In this document: piece after piece, positions 41,724-51,675 of the stretch
Position numbering within the stretch: position 1 is the stretch's first letter
Layout: each line of letters opens with the position of its first letter
From: Serratia liquefaciens ATCC 27592
GTDB taxonomy: Bacteria; Pseudomonadota; Gammaproteobacteria; Enterobacterales; Enterobacteriaceae
Length of the DNA: 64,000 bases
Direction: 5' to 3'
Assembly (NCBI RefSeq): GCF_000422085.1
Contig: NC_021741.1
Span: 4,092,001 to 4,156,000 of the forward strand
Translations under genes and position numbers: made by a program
The notes under the pieces: generated by a model
The model's database searches: none
Told to the model about the DNA's origin: nothing
Seen by the model: only the letters and a program-made list of their open reading frames with translations

Positions 41724-44700
41724 TTATTTATTTTCCGCAGGCACCACCACCAATTTGCCGTTGCTGACCGACATGGCCTGCACTTCACGGTCATACATGG
41801 CTTCGCCATAGGCCGGTGGGATAATAAAGCTGCCGGTATTGGTCGCTTTGATCTGGTAAACGAACTCCTGTACGTCGGTGCTGGCACTGCCGTAAATGAT
41901 CACCCGATCTTCACGAATGTCGCTGTAATCCGGCGCCCAGCTGGATCCTGAAGCCGCCAGCGGTGACTGCCAACCGCTGCTTGGCGCTTCCGCTTCGCTG
42001 TCCTCGTCAGCGGCAGGTTCCGGCGGCGTTTGCTGCACCACTTCGAACCCGCCCGGCAACAGATCGACGATCGCCAGATTGCTCAGCCCCTCTTTAGCGT
42101 TAGCACGGATTTTCAGATGTACATTGACCTTCTGACCCAGCGTTACCTGCGTGATCGGCTTACCCTGCTCATCGGTGTAATCGCGGGTGATTTCCAGCCC
42201 GCGTGCCAGGGCTTTCTGTGGCGCAGCAAGGTCATAACCGGCCTGCGTCACCGAGTACCAGGCCGGCGCATCACCGCTGTTGGTAAAGCGGACAGCGGCG
42301 GCATCAGCGGTAAACTGCCCTTTGGCAAACAGCCCCTGCAGCTCGGCTATCCGCTGTGGTGCTGCATTGCCGCCTTTACCAATCTGCGCAATGTCCAGCG
42401 AACCCGCGTTGGCAGACTGCGCCACCTGGGCCGAATAGCTCTCCAGCGCCAGTATGCTCATCGCGGAAGAGTAGGTGGTGTAGCGCTCTTCTTTCAGCGC
42501 CTTCACCATGTTCTCCAACACCTGCGGCGGAATCGATGCCACCTTTTCTGGGAAATGGCGGGTAATCAAATACAGCCGCGTCGCATCCTGCACCAGCGGA
42601 TCAAAGTAATTCTGCGTCCACCAGGCGCTGTCATAGGCTTTGCTCAACTGCTGCCAGTTTGGCTGCAATAGTGCGGCTGCCTCGTCATCCATCTTCAGCA
42701 ATTGATAAGACGATGCCAGATACAGCGCGCTCAGATCGGTTTTCCAACTGTCCGGATAGCGTTTTTGCAGCGTATCCTGCACCATTGCCAGCGCATTGGT
42801 GGTCACCTCGCCTTGCCGCGTCAGCAGATAGATAGCCCAGCTGCGCAAACGCAGCCGATACAGGTCGTCAAAGCCGCTGGCCGCCAGTTCGCGCAGTGCG
42901 CCGTTGGCCTCCTCAAGCATCCCCTCCGGCAGCGCATACCCGGCTTGTTTCGCCTCCAGCAGATACTGGACCACATACGGCGTAACGAAAGGATCGGCAT
43001 CCGGCGATGACCGCCAGGCACCAATGGCCCCGCTGTCATTCTGACGAGAACGCAACACGCCGAGCAAGTTGCGTAGCTGTTTGCTAACCTCGGACTGGCT
43101 CAGGCCCCCCGCCATTTCCGGATGACGGCTCTGCAGGATCAGCGGAATGGAGCGGCTGACGATCTGCTCGGAACAGTAGTAAGGGTAGTCTGCCAGGTAT
43201 TGAGCCAGCCCGTTGGTCAGCACCAGCGGTGAATGGGAAACCGCCGCCTGACGCTGCGCATAGGCGTCAAACATCTGACGCAGGCCTTCGACGTTTTGGC
43301 TGCCGCCGCTCATCCGCCCCATCACCGTTTGGGTGCGATACGGCATAGCCGGCCGCACCGAGGTGCTGACCGTGCGGCGGCTGCTCTTGTCGCCATAGCT
43401 GGCGTCAAACACCAAAGGCGCATCCCCCAACGCAGATTTGGCACGCAGGCGGAAGTTAACCACACCCTCGCGTTTTTCCGCCAGTGACAGGCCTTGCACG
43501 GCGTTGCCCACCACATCCAACTGAGGAGGCGGCGTCAAGTGCACGCTTACCGCCACCGGTTGACCGTTCAATCCTTCGAGGTTGTTACTGACGCCCACGC
43601 TGACGTCAAACTCATCGCCCGGTGCCACCATCGCCGGTACGTTTGGCGTCATGATGAAGTTGTCCCGCACCGTCGCGGCGGTTTGCGCCTTGCCGATCTT
43701 GTCCGGCGTGACTGAGATAGCCATGACCCGGATTTTACCGTTGAAGTAATCCGGTACCGGATAGACGAACGCCTTCTCGCCGTTCACCTCGGTGATGCCT
43801 GACCAGTAAGCGACCGGCTTATCACGCTTGCGTTTGAACGGGTTCAGGTTGAGATCCAAACCTTCCCCCGCATCGCCGCCCGGTGCCGCCGTCAGCGCCA
43901 TCAGCTTGCTGAACTCCGGCAGGATCAGGTCAAGAATTTGCGAACTGGTGACGCTCAGTTCACGCTTGCTGAAGAAGAACTCCAGCGGATCTTTTAAGCG
44001 GTAGCGAGCGACCTGCAGGATCCCTTCATCGACGGCGAACAGCGCCACCTGCTGCGGGCCATCGGTTTTCACCGTCATGGTCAGATCTTCGCCTGGCTTA
44101 ATCACCGTTGGTGCTGTCACTTCCAGCCCATTCTGCCGTGCGCGGGTGCTGATTTTGAATGGCATAACGCCGTAACTGAGCGGGCTCATAAAGATTTCGC
44201 TGGAGTTGACGTCGCGCACAAATTGCACGTTGATATAGCCGTTGCCCTCCATGCCGGCCGGCAGGCGGATTTTTTGTACCGAACTAGTGGTATCGCTATG
44301 GAACCACTGCCACGCGTAAACCCGATCTTTCTCGATGGTGATCAGACCGCTGCCGGTGTAAGGCGCGTTGATCGACACCTCTATTTCTTCGCCGGGTTGA
44401 TATTCCGCCTGGTTCAGCTTCAATTTCAGTTCCGCATTGCGATCCAGCGAACGACTAAGGTTGGCATTCCCGGCCACGCTGTAGGCAACGCGGTTAAGCA
44501 CCTTGCCCTGCGCGTCTTCAATCACCAGCACAAAATCCCCCGGCTTGTCGGTCGCCAGCCGCAGATCATTCCCCTGTTCACTCAGTGCCAACGGCTGCTC
44601 CGACAGCGTCACTTCCTTCATTTTCGATTGATATTTGTAAACGCCGGAATCCTGCTTGGTCAGCACGGAAATGTATTTCTGCTCGATCAGCACCAGCTTC

Positions 44701-47700
44701 AGATCCGCCAGGGCAATCTGTTTGAGCGACGGATCTACGGCGATCACATTCAGCTGGCGCAGCGCATCGCGGTTGATATAGCCAAGATCCCCATCCGCCT
44801 TCACGCCAACCAGATAATCATAAGGCGATACCAGAGCTCTGGCGGTAGCCGCCACCGAACGCCCACCGCCGGCGACGAAGGCTTCCGACAACAGCTGCAA
44901 CTGATAAGTGGCGTCGGCATAGCCTTTGAGATCCAGCGGGATGTTAGCCGCGCCCTGCTCGTCGGTAGTGCGCTCTTCCAACTCGGTTTCGAAGCCGTCG
45001 CTGTTTTGCCGGTTTTCGTAGAAGGCGTAGTCCGGGAAGCGATCAAAGCTCGGATACATGGGGCGCAGCGTCAACCTGGAAGTGACACGACGATCTTGCG
45101 CCGGCGTGCCAAACAGGTTCTGCACGTCAATATTGGCCTGCAATTCAGAGGGTTTCACCCAGCCCTGTTGCCGGTTTGGCGTCAGCTCCAGCTTCACCTT
45201 CAGTTGATCCGGCTCAAACTCTTTCACATTGACGGAGGTATGACCAAGCAGCGTTGAGGTGTCGTGATTTTTCCCCACCAGATACAGATAGACGTTCCAC
45301 TCGCCGGTAGGTGAATTCTCATCGGTGGTGTAGCTCAGCTCGTTTAACCCGCTGGCGCCCAACGTCAGCGGCACCGTGGTCATCAGCTTATCGCGCGGAT
45401 CGCGGATTTCAGCACGCACCGGCACGCCGGCCAGCCCCACGCTCCAATCAGCAGCACGGGTGATCAGGCCAACATTAAAGGTATCGCCCGGCCGGTAAAC
45501 GCCCCGATCGGAGAACAGATAGCTACTGAGCGCACGCGGATCGGTCGGGGTCTGCTCACCGGCAATGTCGAAGCGCGAGAAATCCAACCCGCGATCGTTA
45601 TAGCTGCCGGTCGGCAAGAAGGAAACATCGCCCTCCTTTTCCACCAGGAACATCACCGGCTGGCGTTCATTGGTGTAAACATCAAGCGCCGGGAAGCGCA
45701 CGTGGCCGTTGGTATCGGTGATTTGACTGAGCAAGGTTACGCCGTTTTTCGCGATCACCGACACTTTCGCGCTGCCGACCGGTGCGCCGCTGTGAATCGA
45801 TTGGACAAATACATCGCGCGTTTTGTCCTGGGAGCTTTTGGCGACGATGCCCAGATCGGTCACTACCACAAAACGTGAATCGCCGACCTCAGCTTGATCG
45901 TCGCTTTCTTCCTCAGACTCATCCGCTCCAGCCTCTTCCTCCGCCGGTTTCCTGTTTGGCTGCCATTCGGACAGCGTCAGCAAAAACACGCCGCGGTGAG
46001 AATCAGGATTGGTGGACAAGTAGCGGGAAAGATCGATGCCCTGATAATTCACCACGCCCGGCTGGTCATTGTTGAGCGCGGTCTGGTATTTAAAATGCTC
46101 GGTAAAATATTCGTCATCCAGCCGGTTAAACTCGGCGGAAGAGTATTCCCGGCTTTTGAAAGAAACGATGTGCTGCAGTTGGCTTGGGATCACCCGTTTG
46201 ATATCCAGGCGCAAGCCCGCCACGTTGCGCGCGGCAACGCTGATCTGCTTATCGCCGTTGACCGACAGGAGAGACCCTTGCGACATGAACTGCAGGGATT
46301 TCGGGAACTCCGGCACCTCAATCACCCGGTAGGCCTTTTTCGGCATTTTGTAACCGCCGTTGGAGACCAGCTGATTGTCGATCTCAAGCAGCATGAAGCG
46401 ATGTGCCGGGGCATCGAATTTGAAGCTGAACTGCGGCTGGTAGCTCTCTTCAGCTTCGTTGAGCGTCAGAGTCAGCGGCATTGACTGCGCCAGCACATTC
46501 TTGGCGACGCTGTCGGTATCCCACTGATAAAAATCATTCGGGTCTTTAGCGGCTTCAGCATCGCTGGGATCGTGCTGTGGCAGCAACCAGGCCTTGGTCG
46601 CGCGCACCAGCTCTTTATCCTTGACGGCGTCGCTGAAAGCGACGATAAGGGCCCGCTGCCCCTTGGCACCCTCGGCGTCGACCACCTGGGCGCTGGCATC
46701 GCTCAGCGCCAGGCTGTACAGCGTCGGCACCGTGACCCGGTTGCTTTTCACCTCGTCGATGGCGTTGGCGGGCACCGTCGCTTTGATGCCCTTGCCGACG
46801 GTCAGGTGCACCACACCGCCCTGATCCAGCGCCTGCAGCGGCTCTGAGTGGATCCAGGCGTTGAGTTTTTTCTCATCGTAGACCAGCGAGAAGTTAAGCT
46901 TTTTCTCCGACTTGGCGTTGCCTTCCTTCAATCCCAGCGAGACCTGTTTTTCAAAGCTGGTGACGTCCAACGGCGCATTGAACTTCAGATTAAAGATAGC
47001 GCTGCGCTTCTTCGGATCCTGCGGGTCCTGGTAATACTCGGCCTGCCCCAGTTGGTAATTAAAAGCGGGCACGTTAAAGGTGTAACGGGTATTGGCGAGC
47101 TTGATCTGCGGCGCCAGCAACGTGGCAGGATCGAGATTAACCTGGTATTGCGTGCCCATCGGCAGCGGTTTTTTCGGCGTAAAGACCAGGGTTGAGGCGT
47201 CGTTCCAGATCCACTGGCCCTCGGCCTGCGGCTTAAGCGTCACGCCTTTGGTCACCGCTTTACCAACGTCGGTCAAAGGCGCCGCCGAGTGACTGAACGT
47301 CAGGCTTAGCTTCTGCGGTGTCGGCTTCTGAACCGCGTAGTTTATCGCTTCAGGGCCAGCGGCCTGCACGTCGGTTTGTTGATACACCATGGGTGCCGGT
47401 TCGATCGGTTGCGGTCGGTTCAGCCACCAGTGCCAGCCGTAGACAGCGCCACCGGCGATACACAACAAAACCAGCAACGCCAGACTGATGGCTTTCGGGT
47501 ATTTGTTTACGCCGCTTTCCAGCCGCAAAAACGCCCGTTTCACACCGGCGGACAGCGCAGTCCACCAGGCAGGCGCACTCCAGGCAAGATTACCGATCAG
47601 CGGCCTGAATAACCGGCCCAGTAACGCCAGGCTCAGTGCCAGCAGGCGAAATGCGCCCTTGATTAACGTAAAAGGCAGACGAAGGATAAACTTTAATAAA

Positions 47701-47705
47701 TCCAT
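41724..47705 (-). CDS. Giant alpha-2-macroglobulin family protein
   Basis: Bacterial alpha-2-macroglobulins trap proteases in the periplasm through a reactive thioester and are thought to guard against attack after envelope damage. This protein is 1993 residues, longer than the 1653-residue K-12 YfhM. It lacks a lipobox; instead residues about 72-94 form a membrane anchor after a 70-residue basic leader, leaving the body periplasmic. The thioester motif C1511-S-E-Q1514 is intact (YYCSEQ). Many MG-type beta domains and an acidic linker near residues 585-610 are visible. It is operonic with pbpC, so YfhM-like function is likely, but the architecture is distinct. Confidence 0.92.
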   Translation of the reverse strand: MDLLKFILRLPFTLIKGAFRLLALSLALLGRLFRPLIGNLAWSAPAWWTALSAGVKRAFLRLESGVNKYPKAISLALLVLLCIAGGAVYGWHWWLNRPQPIEPAPMVYQQTDVQAAGPEAINYAVQKPTPQKLSLTFSHSAAPLTDVGKAVTKGVTLKPQAEGQWIWNDASTLVFTPKKPLPMGTQYQVNLDPATLLAPQIKLANTRYTFNVPAFNYQLGQAEYYQDPQDPKKRSAIFNLKFNAPLDVTSFEKQVSLGLKEGNAKSEKKLNFSLVYDEKKLNAWIHSEPLQALDQGGVVHLTVGKGIKATVPANAIDEVKSNRVTVPTLYSLALSDASAQVVDAEGAKGQRALIVAFSDAVKDKELVRATKAWLLPQHDPSDAEAAKDPNDFYQWDTDSVAKNVLAQSMPLTLTLNEAEESYQPQFSFKFDAPAHRFMLLEIDNQLVSNGGYKMPKKAYRVIEVPEFPKSLQFMSQGSLLSVNGDKQISVAARNVAGLRLDIKRVIPSQLQHIVSFKSREYSSAEFNRLDDEYFTEHFKYQTALNNDQPGVVNYQGIDLSRYLSTNPDSHRGVFLLTLSEWQPNRKPAEEEAGADESEEESDDQAEVGDSRFVVVTDLGIVAKSSQDKTRDVFVQSIHSGAPVGSAKVSVIAKNGVTLLSQITDTNGHVRFPALDVYTNERQPVMFLVEKEGDVSFLPTGSYNDRGLDFSRFDIAGEQTPTDPRALSSYLFSDRGVYRPGDTFNVGLITRAADWSVGLAGVPVRAEIRDPRDKLMTTVPLTLGASGLNELSYTTDENSPTGEWNVYLYLVGKNHDTSTLLGHTSVNVKEFEPDQLKVKLELTPNRQQGWVKPSELQANIDVQNLFGTPAQDRRVTSRLTLRPMYPSFDRFPDYAFYENRQNSDGFETELEERTTDEQGAANIPLDLKGYADATYQLQLLSEAFVAGGGRSVAATARALVSPYDYLVGVKADGDLGYINRDALRQLNVIAVDPSLKQIALADLKLVLIEQKYISVLTKQDSGVYKYQSKMKEVTLSEQPLALSEQGNDLRLATDKPGDFVLVIEDAQGKVLNRVAYSVAGNANLSRSLDRNAELKLKLNQAEYQPGEEIEVSINAPYTGSGLITIEKDRVYAWQWFHSDTTSSVQKIRLPAGMEGNGYINVQFVRDVNSSEIFMSPLSYGVMPFKISTRARQNGLEVTAPTVIKPGEDLTMTVKTDGPQQVALFAVDEGILQVARYRLKDPLEFFFSKRELSVTSSQILDLILPEFSKLMALTAAPGGDAGEGLDLNLNPFKRKRDKPVAYWSGITEVNGEKAFVYPVPDYFNGKIRVMAISVTPDKIGKAQTAATVRDNFIMTPNVPAMVAPGDEFDVSVGVSNNLEGLNGQPVAVSVHLTPPPQLDVVGNAVQGLSLAEKREGVVNFRLRAKSALGDAPLVFDASYGDKSSRRTVSTSVRPAMPYRTQTVMGRMSGGSQNVEGLRQMFDAYAQRQAAVSHSPLVLTNGLAQYLADYPYYCSEQIVSRSIPLILQSRHPEMAGGLSQSEVSKQLRNLLGVLRSRQNDSGAIGAWRSSPDADPFVTPYVVQYLLEAKQAGYALPEGMLEEANGALRELAASGFDDLYRLRLRSWAIYLLTRQGEVTTNALAMVQDTLQKRYPDSWKTDLSALYLASSYQLLKMDDEAAALLQPNWQQLSKAYDSAWWTQNYFDPLVQDATRLYLITRHFPEKVASIPPQVLENMVKALKEERYTTYSSAMSILALESYSAQVAQSANAGSLDIAQIGKGGNAAPQRIAELQGLFAKGQFTADAAAVRFTNSGDAPAWYSVTQAGYDLAAPQKALARGLEITRDYTDEQGKPITQVTLGQKVNVHLKIRANAKEGLSNLAIVDLLPGGFEVVQQTPPEPAADEDSEAEAPSSGWQSPLAASGSSWAPDYSDIREDRVIIYGSASTDVQEFVYQIKATNTGSFIIPPAYGEAMYDREVQAMSVSNGKLVVVPAENK

Positions 47706-47857
47706 TATTGCAGCACCTTATAATCCTTTGCAGATCCCCGGATAAACGGCCAAGGTTTGTCGGGTTCGAAAGACGCCGCCAAATGCTTTGTCCTGGCGTC
47801 TGCGCTAATACACCCATCTACCGCCTGGCGAAAATCAGCGGCCACGTCGGAATATAA

Positions 47858-48184
47858 TTACGACTCTTTATTCAGCATGTTATCCAATTTCTGCAGCACA
47901 ACCAGCAGCGGCATGCAGTTGGGTTCATTATCTTTCAGCGCCTCTTCAAAATAAGGCGTGATGGCGAAACGCGTCGGCAACGGCGCATCCGCATCCAGCA
48001 GCGCGTACATACGCGGCAGAAACACCCATTGCAGCCAGGCTTCGGCCGACATGCTGTCTACGCAGAAAGGTTCGGAGCTGGAGAAAGCCTCAGGCTCAGG
48101 CGGCGCGGCCTGCCATAGAGCCAAATCGCGCATTGACTGCTCAATCGCCTGCAAACTGTGGCGAACCTGATTATTTATACTCAT
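47858..48184 (-). CDS. yqcC: DUF446 family protein YqcC
   Basis: A 108-residue soluble protein of unknown function with the conserved motifs MSAEAWLQWVFLPRM and a C-terminal LQKLDNML helix. The start is placed at 48184, which gives the K-12-like length and a GGGA 6 nt upstream; an ATG 6 nt earlier and a longer frame lack a sensible ribosome-binding site. In K-12 it lies beside yqcA and truC upstream and csrB downstream; here the pbpC and macroglobulin genes separate it from yqcA/truC. Confidence 0.9.
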   Translation of the reverse strand: MSINNQVRHSLQAIEQSMRDLALWQAAPPEPEAFSSSEPFCVDSMSAEAWLQWVFLPRMYALLDADAPLPTRFAITPYFEEALKDNEPNCMPLLVVLQKLDNMLNKES

Positions 48185-48362
48185 CTGCATTCCCGATCTA
48201 TTTTCATGATGAAGATTCAGCCGTATGGCTGAAAAGCGGCAAAGCATAGCATTTTTATAGTCCAAATTCGGCTGACTTGACTAGCACGGCCGTTTTTATC
48301 TGGTGGCGTCCAGCGCCCCACGGCACAATAGGCCCACCAACTAAACCAAACAGATTAGACAC

Positions 48363-48512
48363 ATGCCTGCGATCACAACGACAAAAAACCACGCCACGCC
48401 CGGCAAAGCCATGCTGGCTTCGGTCACCGGCTACGCCATGGACGGCTTTGACTTGCTGATCCTCGGCTTTATGCTGCCGGCCATCAGTATCGAAATGGGA
48501 TTGAGTTCTTAA
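48363..48512 (+). pseudogene. 5' remnant of an MFS transporter gene
   Basis: A 49-codon open frame encodes MPAITTTKNH, then a first membrane helix with the MFS family segment TGYAMDGFDLLILGFMLPAI, and stops at TAA directly after MGLSS. This is the N-terminus of a sugar/organic-acid-type MFS carrier with the remaining 350 or so codons missing. The stop lies inside an 11-bp sequence (CTTAAACAGGA, 48508-48518) that recurs 99 bp on (48607-48617), which suggests that the break arose at or near a short direct repeat. It cannot form a transporter. Confidence 0.8.
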
Positions 48513-48622
48513 ACAGGATTGATAGCGATACACTGGGGACGATTGGTTAACAACTGAGATGAATTTGAGACGGATTAAGTTTGAGCAGGGTTAAACATGA
48601 TGGATGCTTAAACAGGAAGTCG

Positions 48623-48982
48623 TAAAAGTTGAGGGCACTGCGCTAACAGTGCCCTCGGTTCGTTTTATAGCTATCCCGCTACACAGTGTGCTCCCTGCTC
48701 AATCCTTGAAAACTTTTCCTGCGGTCATCCTGACCAAACCTTCCTGGCGTTGTCCCATAGCATCGTCCTGATGCGGTTCCTTAGTCTTCATGACCCGCCA
48801 ACCATCCTTTGCTGGCTCTCAATCTCCATCCTGGAGGTGTCCCTGGTTTCAGTCCTGAAACATCCTGGCATCTCCTGACGCCGTCCTTCGCTCTTCACTG
48901 AGCGCATCCACTTCTTCATCCTGAAGCTGCATCATCCTGATGCTTTCCAGCTCCACCGTATCCCTTCCGGTGAACATAAGAT
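48623..48982 (-). ncRNA. csrB: CsrB regulatory RNA
   Basis: CsrB sequesters the translational regulator CsrA. On the minus strand this 360-nt stretch holds about two dozen GGA motifs, many as CAGGATG or AGGA in the loops of short hairpins such as CCTCCAGGATGGAG and TTCAGGATGAAG. The 3' part (AAGGATTGAGCAGGGAGCA) and the final stem GAGGGCACTG/CAGTGCCCTC followed by a T-rich run match K-12 CsrB, as do length and position between yqcC and syd. A GATAAT -10 lies at 48989-48994 with no good -35, as expected for a UvrY-activated promoter. Confidence 0.95.
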
Positions 48983-49125
48983 CGCTTAATTATCCCGGGT
49001 TCACAAGGGCTTACTGGCAGGCGTGCTACAAATTAATGCTAAGAGTTATCCTAAAGAAAAACTAACCAATTGATCTGGATAACAATAAAATGCTTCTAAC
49101 CGGCAGTGAGCCAAAAATTAAAAGC

Positions 49126-49159
49126 GATCTCTCACAACGCTTGTGAGAGATCTCGCACA
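49126..49159. promoter_or_regulatory. UvrY site of csrB, overlapping a syd terminator hairpin
   Basis: TGTGAG-N6-CGCACA (49142-49159) fits the UvrY/SirA 18-bp consensus and lies about 165 bp upstream of the csrB start, near the K-12 distance. It overlaps a perfect 12-bp inverted repeat (49126-49137 with 49141-49152). On the minus strand that hairpin is followed by GCTTTTAATTTTT, so it also looks like the syd terminator. Confidence 0.75.
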
Positions 49160-49180
49160 CGCAACGCGGTCAAATTAGCA

Positions 49181-49732
49181 TCAATCTTCTATCCGCGGGC
49201 GCAATGCATCGAGGAAATTGCCCAGCGACGTGGCCAGCAGGGTGCGCTTATCGCTGCCAAATTGCTCCAGCACCACATTCCCACTGACGTTGCACAAAGA
49301 GACCAGGGTCATTTCTGATTCGGTGGTTGCCAGGAACAGCGTCGGGGACAGTTTCAAACGTTTTTGCGTTACCAGATGACCGATCAGGTTTTCCTGCAGG
49401 CGGATAAAATCGTCTTCGCTCCATACCTGCAGCAAGGTCAAATGATGTTCGCCGAACTGCGCACTCATATCGCCAGCATACTGCTGGGTATAAAACAGAT
49501 TGATGTCCGGCTGCAGACGAAGCTCAAGCGCAGTCTCTACCTTTTCCAGCGTTGCGGCCGGGGTGAAGGGTTGCGGCAACCACAGCGCCTGGTCATCGCG
49601 GTTTTCGACCAGGCAGGGCGACGGCACACCGTACAGCTCCTGACTTGCCGGCGCATGACCGCGCTCCTGCTGCCAAAGCTCAACATAACGCTGGGTAAAT
49701 TCACGCAGGGCGTGCGGTACATCGTGGTCCAT
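49181..49732 (-). CDS. syd: SecY-interacting protein Syd
   Basis: Syd binds cytoplasmic loops of SecY and is proposed to check SecYEG integrity. The 183-residue soluble protein shows [10 protein letters not shown], the conserved [20 protein letters not shown] and [13 protein letters not shown] favour the ATG at 49732, which matches the K-12 N-terminus; the ATG at 49765 would add 11 residues, and neither has a strong ribosome-binding site. It lies between csrB and the queF remnant, divergent from the latter, as in K-12. Confidence 0.94.
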   Translation of the reverse strand: MDHDVPHALREFTQRYVELWQQERGHAPASQELYGVPSPCLVENRDDQALWLPQPFTPAATLEKVETALELRLQPDINLFYTQQYAGDMSAQFGEHHLTLLQVWSEDDFIRLQENLIGHLVTQKRLKLSPTLFLATTESEMTLVSLCNVSGNVVLEQFGSDKRTLLATSLGNFLDALRPRIED

Positions 49733-49795
49733 ATTTTTTCTCGCATACGGTAAACTGGCGACCATTGTACCTATCTCTCACCAAGGTGACAGCAG

Positions 49796-49950
49796 ATGTC
49801 CTCCGACCAAGCCCCCTCCCTGTCGGAACTGACGCTGGGCAAAGCCTGACGATCTACGCACGTTGCCCCCATCGCGGCGGGCAGGACATCAATCCCTGGC
49901 GCAGCAAAACGGACTTTGTCCCGTCTCGAGGTCGTCCGACACGCCAATAG
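49796..49950 (+). pseudogene. queF: queF remnant with a large internal deletion
   Basis: QueF reduces preQ0 to preQ1 in queuosine synthesis and is about 280 residues long. Here an ATG and 16 codons (ELTLGKA at the end) match the QueF N-terminus and run into a TGA at 49847. In another frame, from about 49846, LTIYAR then [18 protein letters not shown] matches the QueF C-terminus up to a TAG at 49950. Roughly 690 bp including the catalytic cysteine region are gone and the junction is out of frame. The location between syd and ppnN is the K-12 position of queF. Confidence 0.9.
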
Positions 49951-50140
49951 TGCGAAACATTGCTCAACAACTGAGCTAACGAGTGGTTTGTGTTGGTAAA
50001 AATCGGGGGACGGCGGTAAGGTTAAATCAGGTGCGCCGGGCATTCCGGTCGGGTTTTGCCGCCGTGCCCTGACAATAACGAGATGCTGTTCTGCTGCGTA
50101 TGGATTACTACTGCCCCGTTCCGGGTGCAAAGGAGTTACC

Positions 50141-51505
50141 TTGATTACACACATCAGCCCGCTTGGCTCTATGGATTTGCTGTCGCAGCTGGAAGTAGAC
50201 ATGCTGAAGCGTACCGCCAGCAGTGATCTATACCGTTTGTTCCGCAACTGTTCGCTGGCCGTTTTGAACTCCGGCAGCCAGACCGACAACAGCAAACAGC
50301 TGCTGTCACGCTACGAAACCTTTGATATCAACGTGCTGCGCCGTGAGCGCGGTGTGAAACTGGAACTGGTTAACCCACCGGAAGACGCCTTTGTCGACGG
50401 TCGAATTATCCGCTCGCTGCAGGCCAACCTGTTCGCCGTGCTGCGCGATATTCTGTTCGTTCACGGGCAGATCGACAGCGCCGGTCGTTTCCAGCATCTG
50501 AATCTGGAAAACTCGGCCCACATTACCAACCTGGTGTTCTCTATCCTGCGCAACGCCCGTGCGTTGCACCTCGATGAGGATCCTAACCTTGTGGTGTGCT
50601 GGGGCGGCCATTCGATCAATGAAAATGAATACCTTTATGCCCGCAAGGTCGGCAGCCAGCTGGGCCTGCGCGAGCTGAATATCTGTACCGGCTGCGGACC
50701 GGGCGCCATGGAAGCGCCGATGAAAGGCGCCGCCGTGGGCCACGCCCAGCAGCGCTACCGCAACAGCCGTTTTATCGGCATGACCGAACCTTCAATCATT
50801 GCCGCAGAACCGCCAAACCCGCTGGTCAATGAGCTGGTTATCATGCCGGACATCGAAAAACGCCTGGAGGCCTTCGTCCGTATTGCCCACGGCATCATCA
50901 TCTTCCCGGGCGGCGTTGGCACGGCGGAAGAACTGCTGTATCTGCTGGGTATTCTGATGAACCCGGAAAACAGCGAACAGGTCTTGCCGCTGATCCTCAC
51001 CGGGCCAAAAGAGAGCGCCGACTATTTCCGCGTGCTGGATGAGTTCATCATGAACACGCTGGGGGACGAAGCGCGCCGCCATTACACCATCATCATCGAC
51101 GATCCGGCAGAAGTGGCGCGGCAGATGAAAAAAGCCATGCCGCTGGTGAAAGAAAACCGCCGCAATACCGGCGATGCCTACAGCTTCAACTGGTCTATTC
51201 GCATCGCGCCGGATCTGCAATTACCATTCGAGCCGAGCCATGAAAATATGGCGAATCTCAACCTGTATCCGGATCAGCCGGCCGAACAGTTGGCCGCTGC
51301 GCTACGCCGCGCGTTTTCCGGCATCGTCGCCGGCAACGTGAAGGAAAATGGCATTCATGCCATCGAGCAGTTCGGCCCGTACAAGCTGCACGGCGAACCG
51401 CAGATGATGAAACAGATGGACAGCCTGTTGCAGGGCTTCGTTGCTCAACACCGTATGAAGTTGCCGGGCAGCGCCTATGTGCCCTGCTACGAAATAGTCG
51501 CTTAA
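50141..51505 (+). CDS. ppnN: Pyrimidine/purine nucleotide 5'-monophosphate nucleosidase
   Basis: PpnN (YgdH) splits nucleoside monophosphates into base and ribose 5-phosphate, and is stimulated by (p)ppGpp. The 454-residue protein has the LOG-family core with [18 protein letters not shown] and [15 protein letters not shown], flanked by N- and C-terminal regulatory domains. Length equals K-12. It starts at a TTG with AGGAG 5 nt upstream. The upstream 190-nt gap between it and the queF remnant holds no other gene. Confidence 0.96.
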   Translation: MITHISPLGSMDLLSQLEVDMLKRTASSDLYRLFRNCSLAVLNSGSQTDNSKQLLSRYETFDINVLRRERGVKLELVNPPEDAFVDGRIIRSLQANLFAVLRDILFVHGQIDSAGRFQHLNLENSAHITNLVFSILRNARALHLDEDPNLVVCWGGHSINENEYLYARKVGSQLGLRELNICTGCGPGAMEAPMKGAAVGHAQQRYRNSRFIGMTEPSIIAAEPPNPLVNELVIMPDIEKRLEAFVRIAHGIIIFPGGVGTAEELLYLLGILMNPENSEQVLPLILTGPKESADYFRVLDEFIMNTLGDEARRHYTIIIDDPAEVARQMKKAMPLVKENRRNTGDAYSFNWSIRIAPDLQLPFEPSHENMANLNLYPDQPAEQLAAALRRAFSGIVAGNVKENGIHAIEQFGPYKLHGEPQMMKQMDSLLQGFVAQHRMKLPGSAYVPCYEIVA

Positions 51506-51561
51506 TGAACTCTCCGGGGCGGCCTAATAACCGCCCTTCTTTTTACCTGACTTTTCCGCCT

Positions 51562-51675
51562 TTACTCTATATGGATTTCAAGTTGCAGCCAGGCGGTAAG
51601 CGTGTTCATCCCCAGAGCTTACTTGGGGGGAGTACGTGAAGTCAGCAACGTTGCAGCTTGAAAGACGACGAGTTA
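51562..51675. repeat. Dispersed inverted repeat, copy C (ppnN-xni gap)
   Basis: A 114-bp element with imperfect terminal repeats (TTACTCTATATGGATTTCAAG at the left, in 20-base form TACTCTATATGGATTTCAAG; CTTGAAAGACGACGAGTTA at the right), inner GTTGCAGC/GTTGCAGC-like arms and a central CCCCA/TGGGG stem. It starts about 55 nt after ppnN and ends at the base before the xni ATG. Confidence 0.75.

Noticed and set aside
48623..48982. Recurring CATCCTG units that at first look like a short tandem or CRISPR-like repeat
   Set aside because: They are the complement of the GGA-loop hairpins of csrB; spacing is irregular and the position and terminator match csrB.
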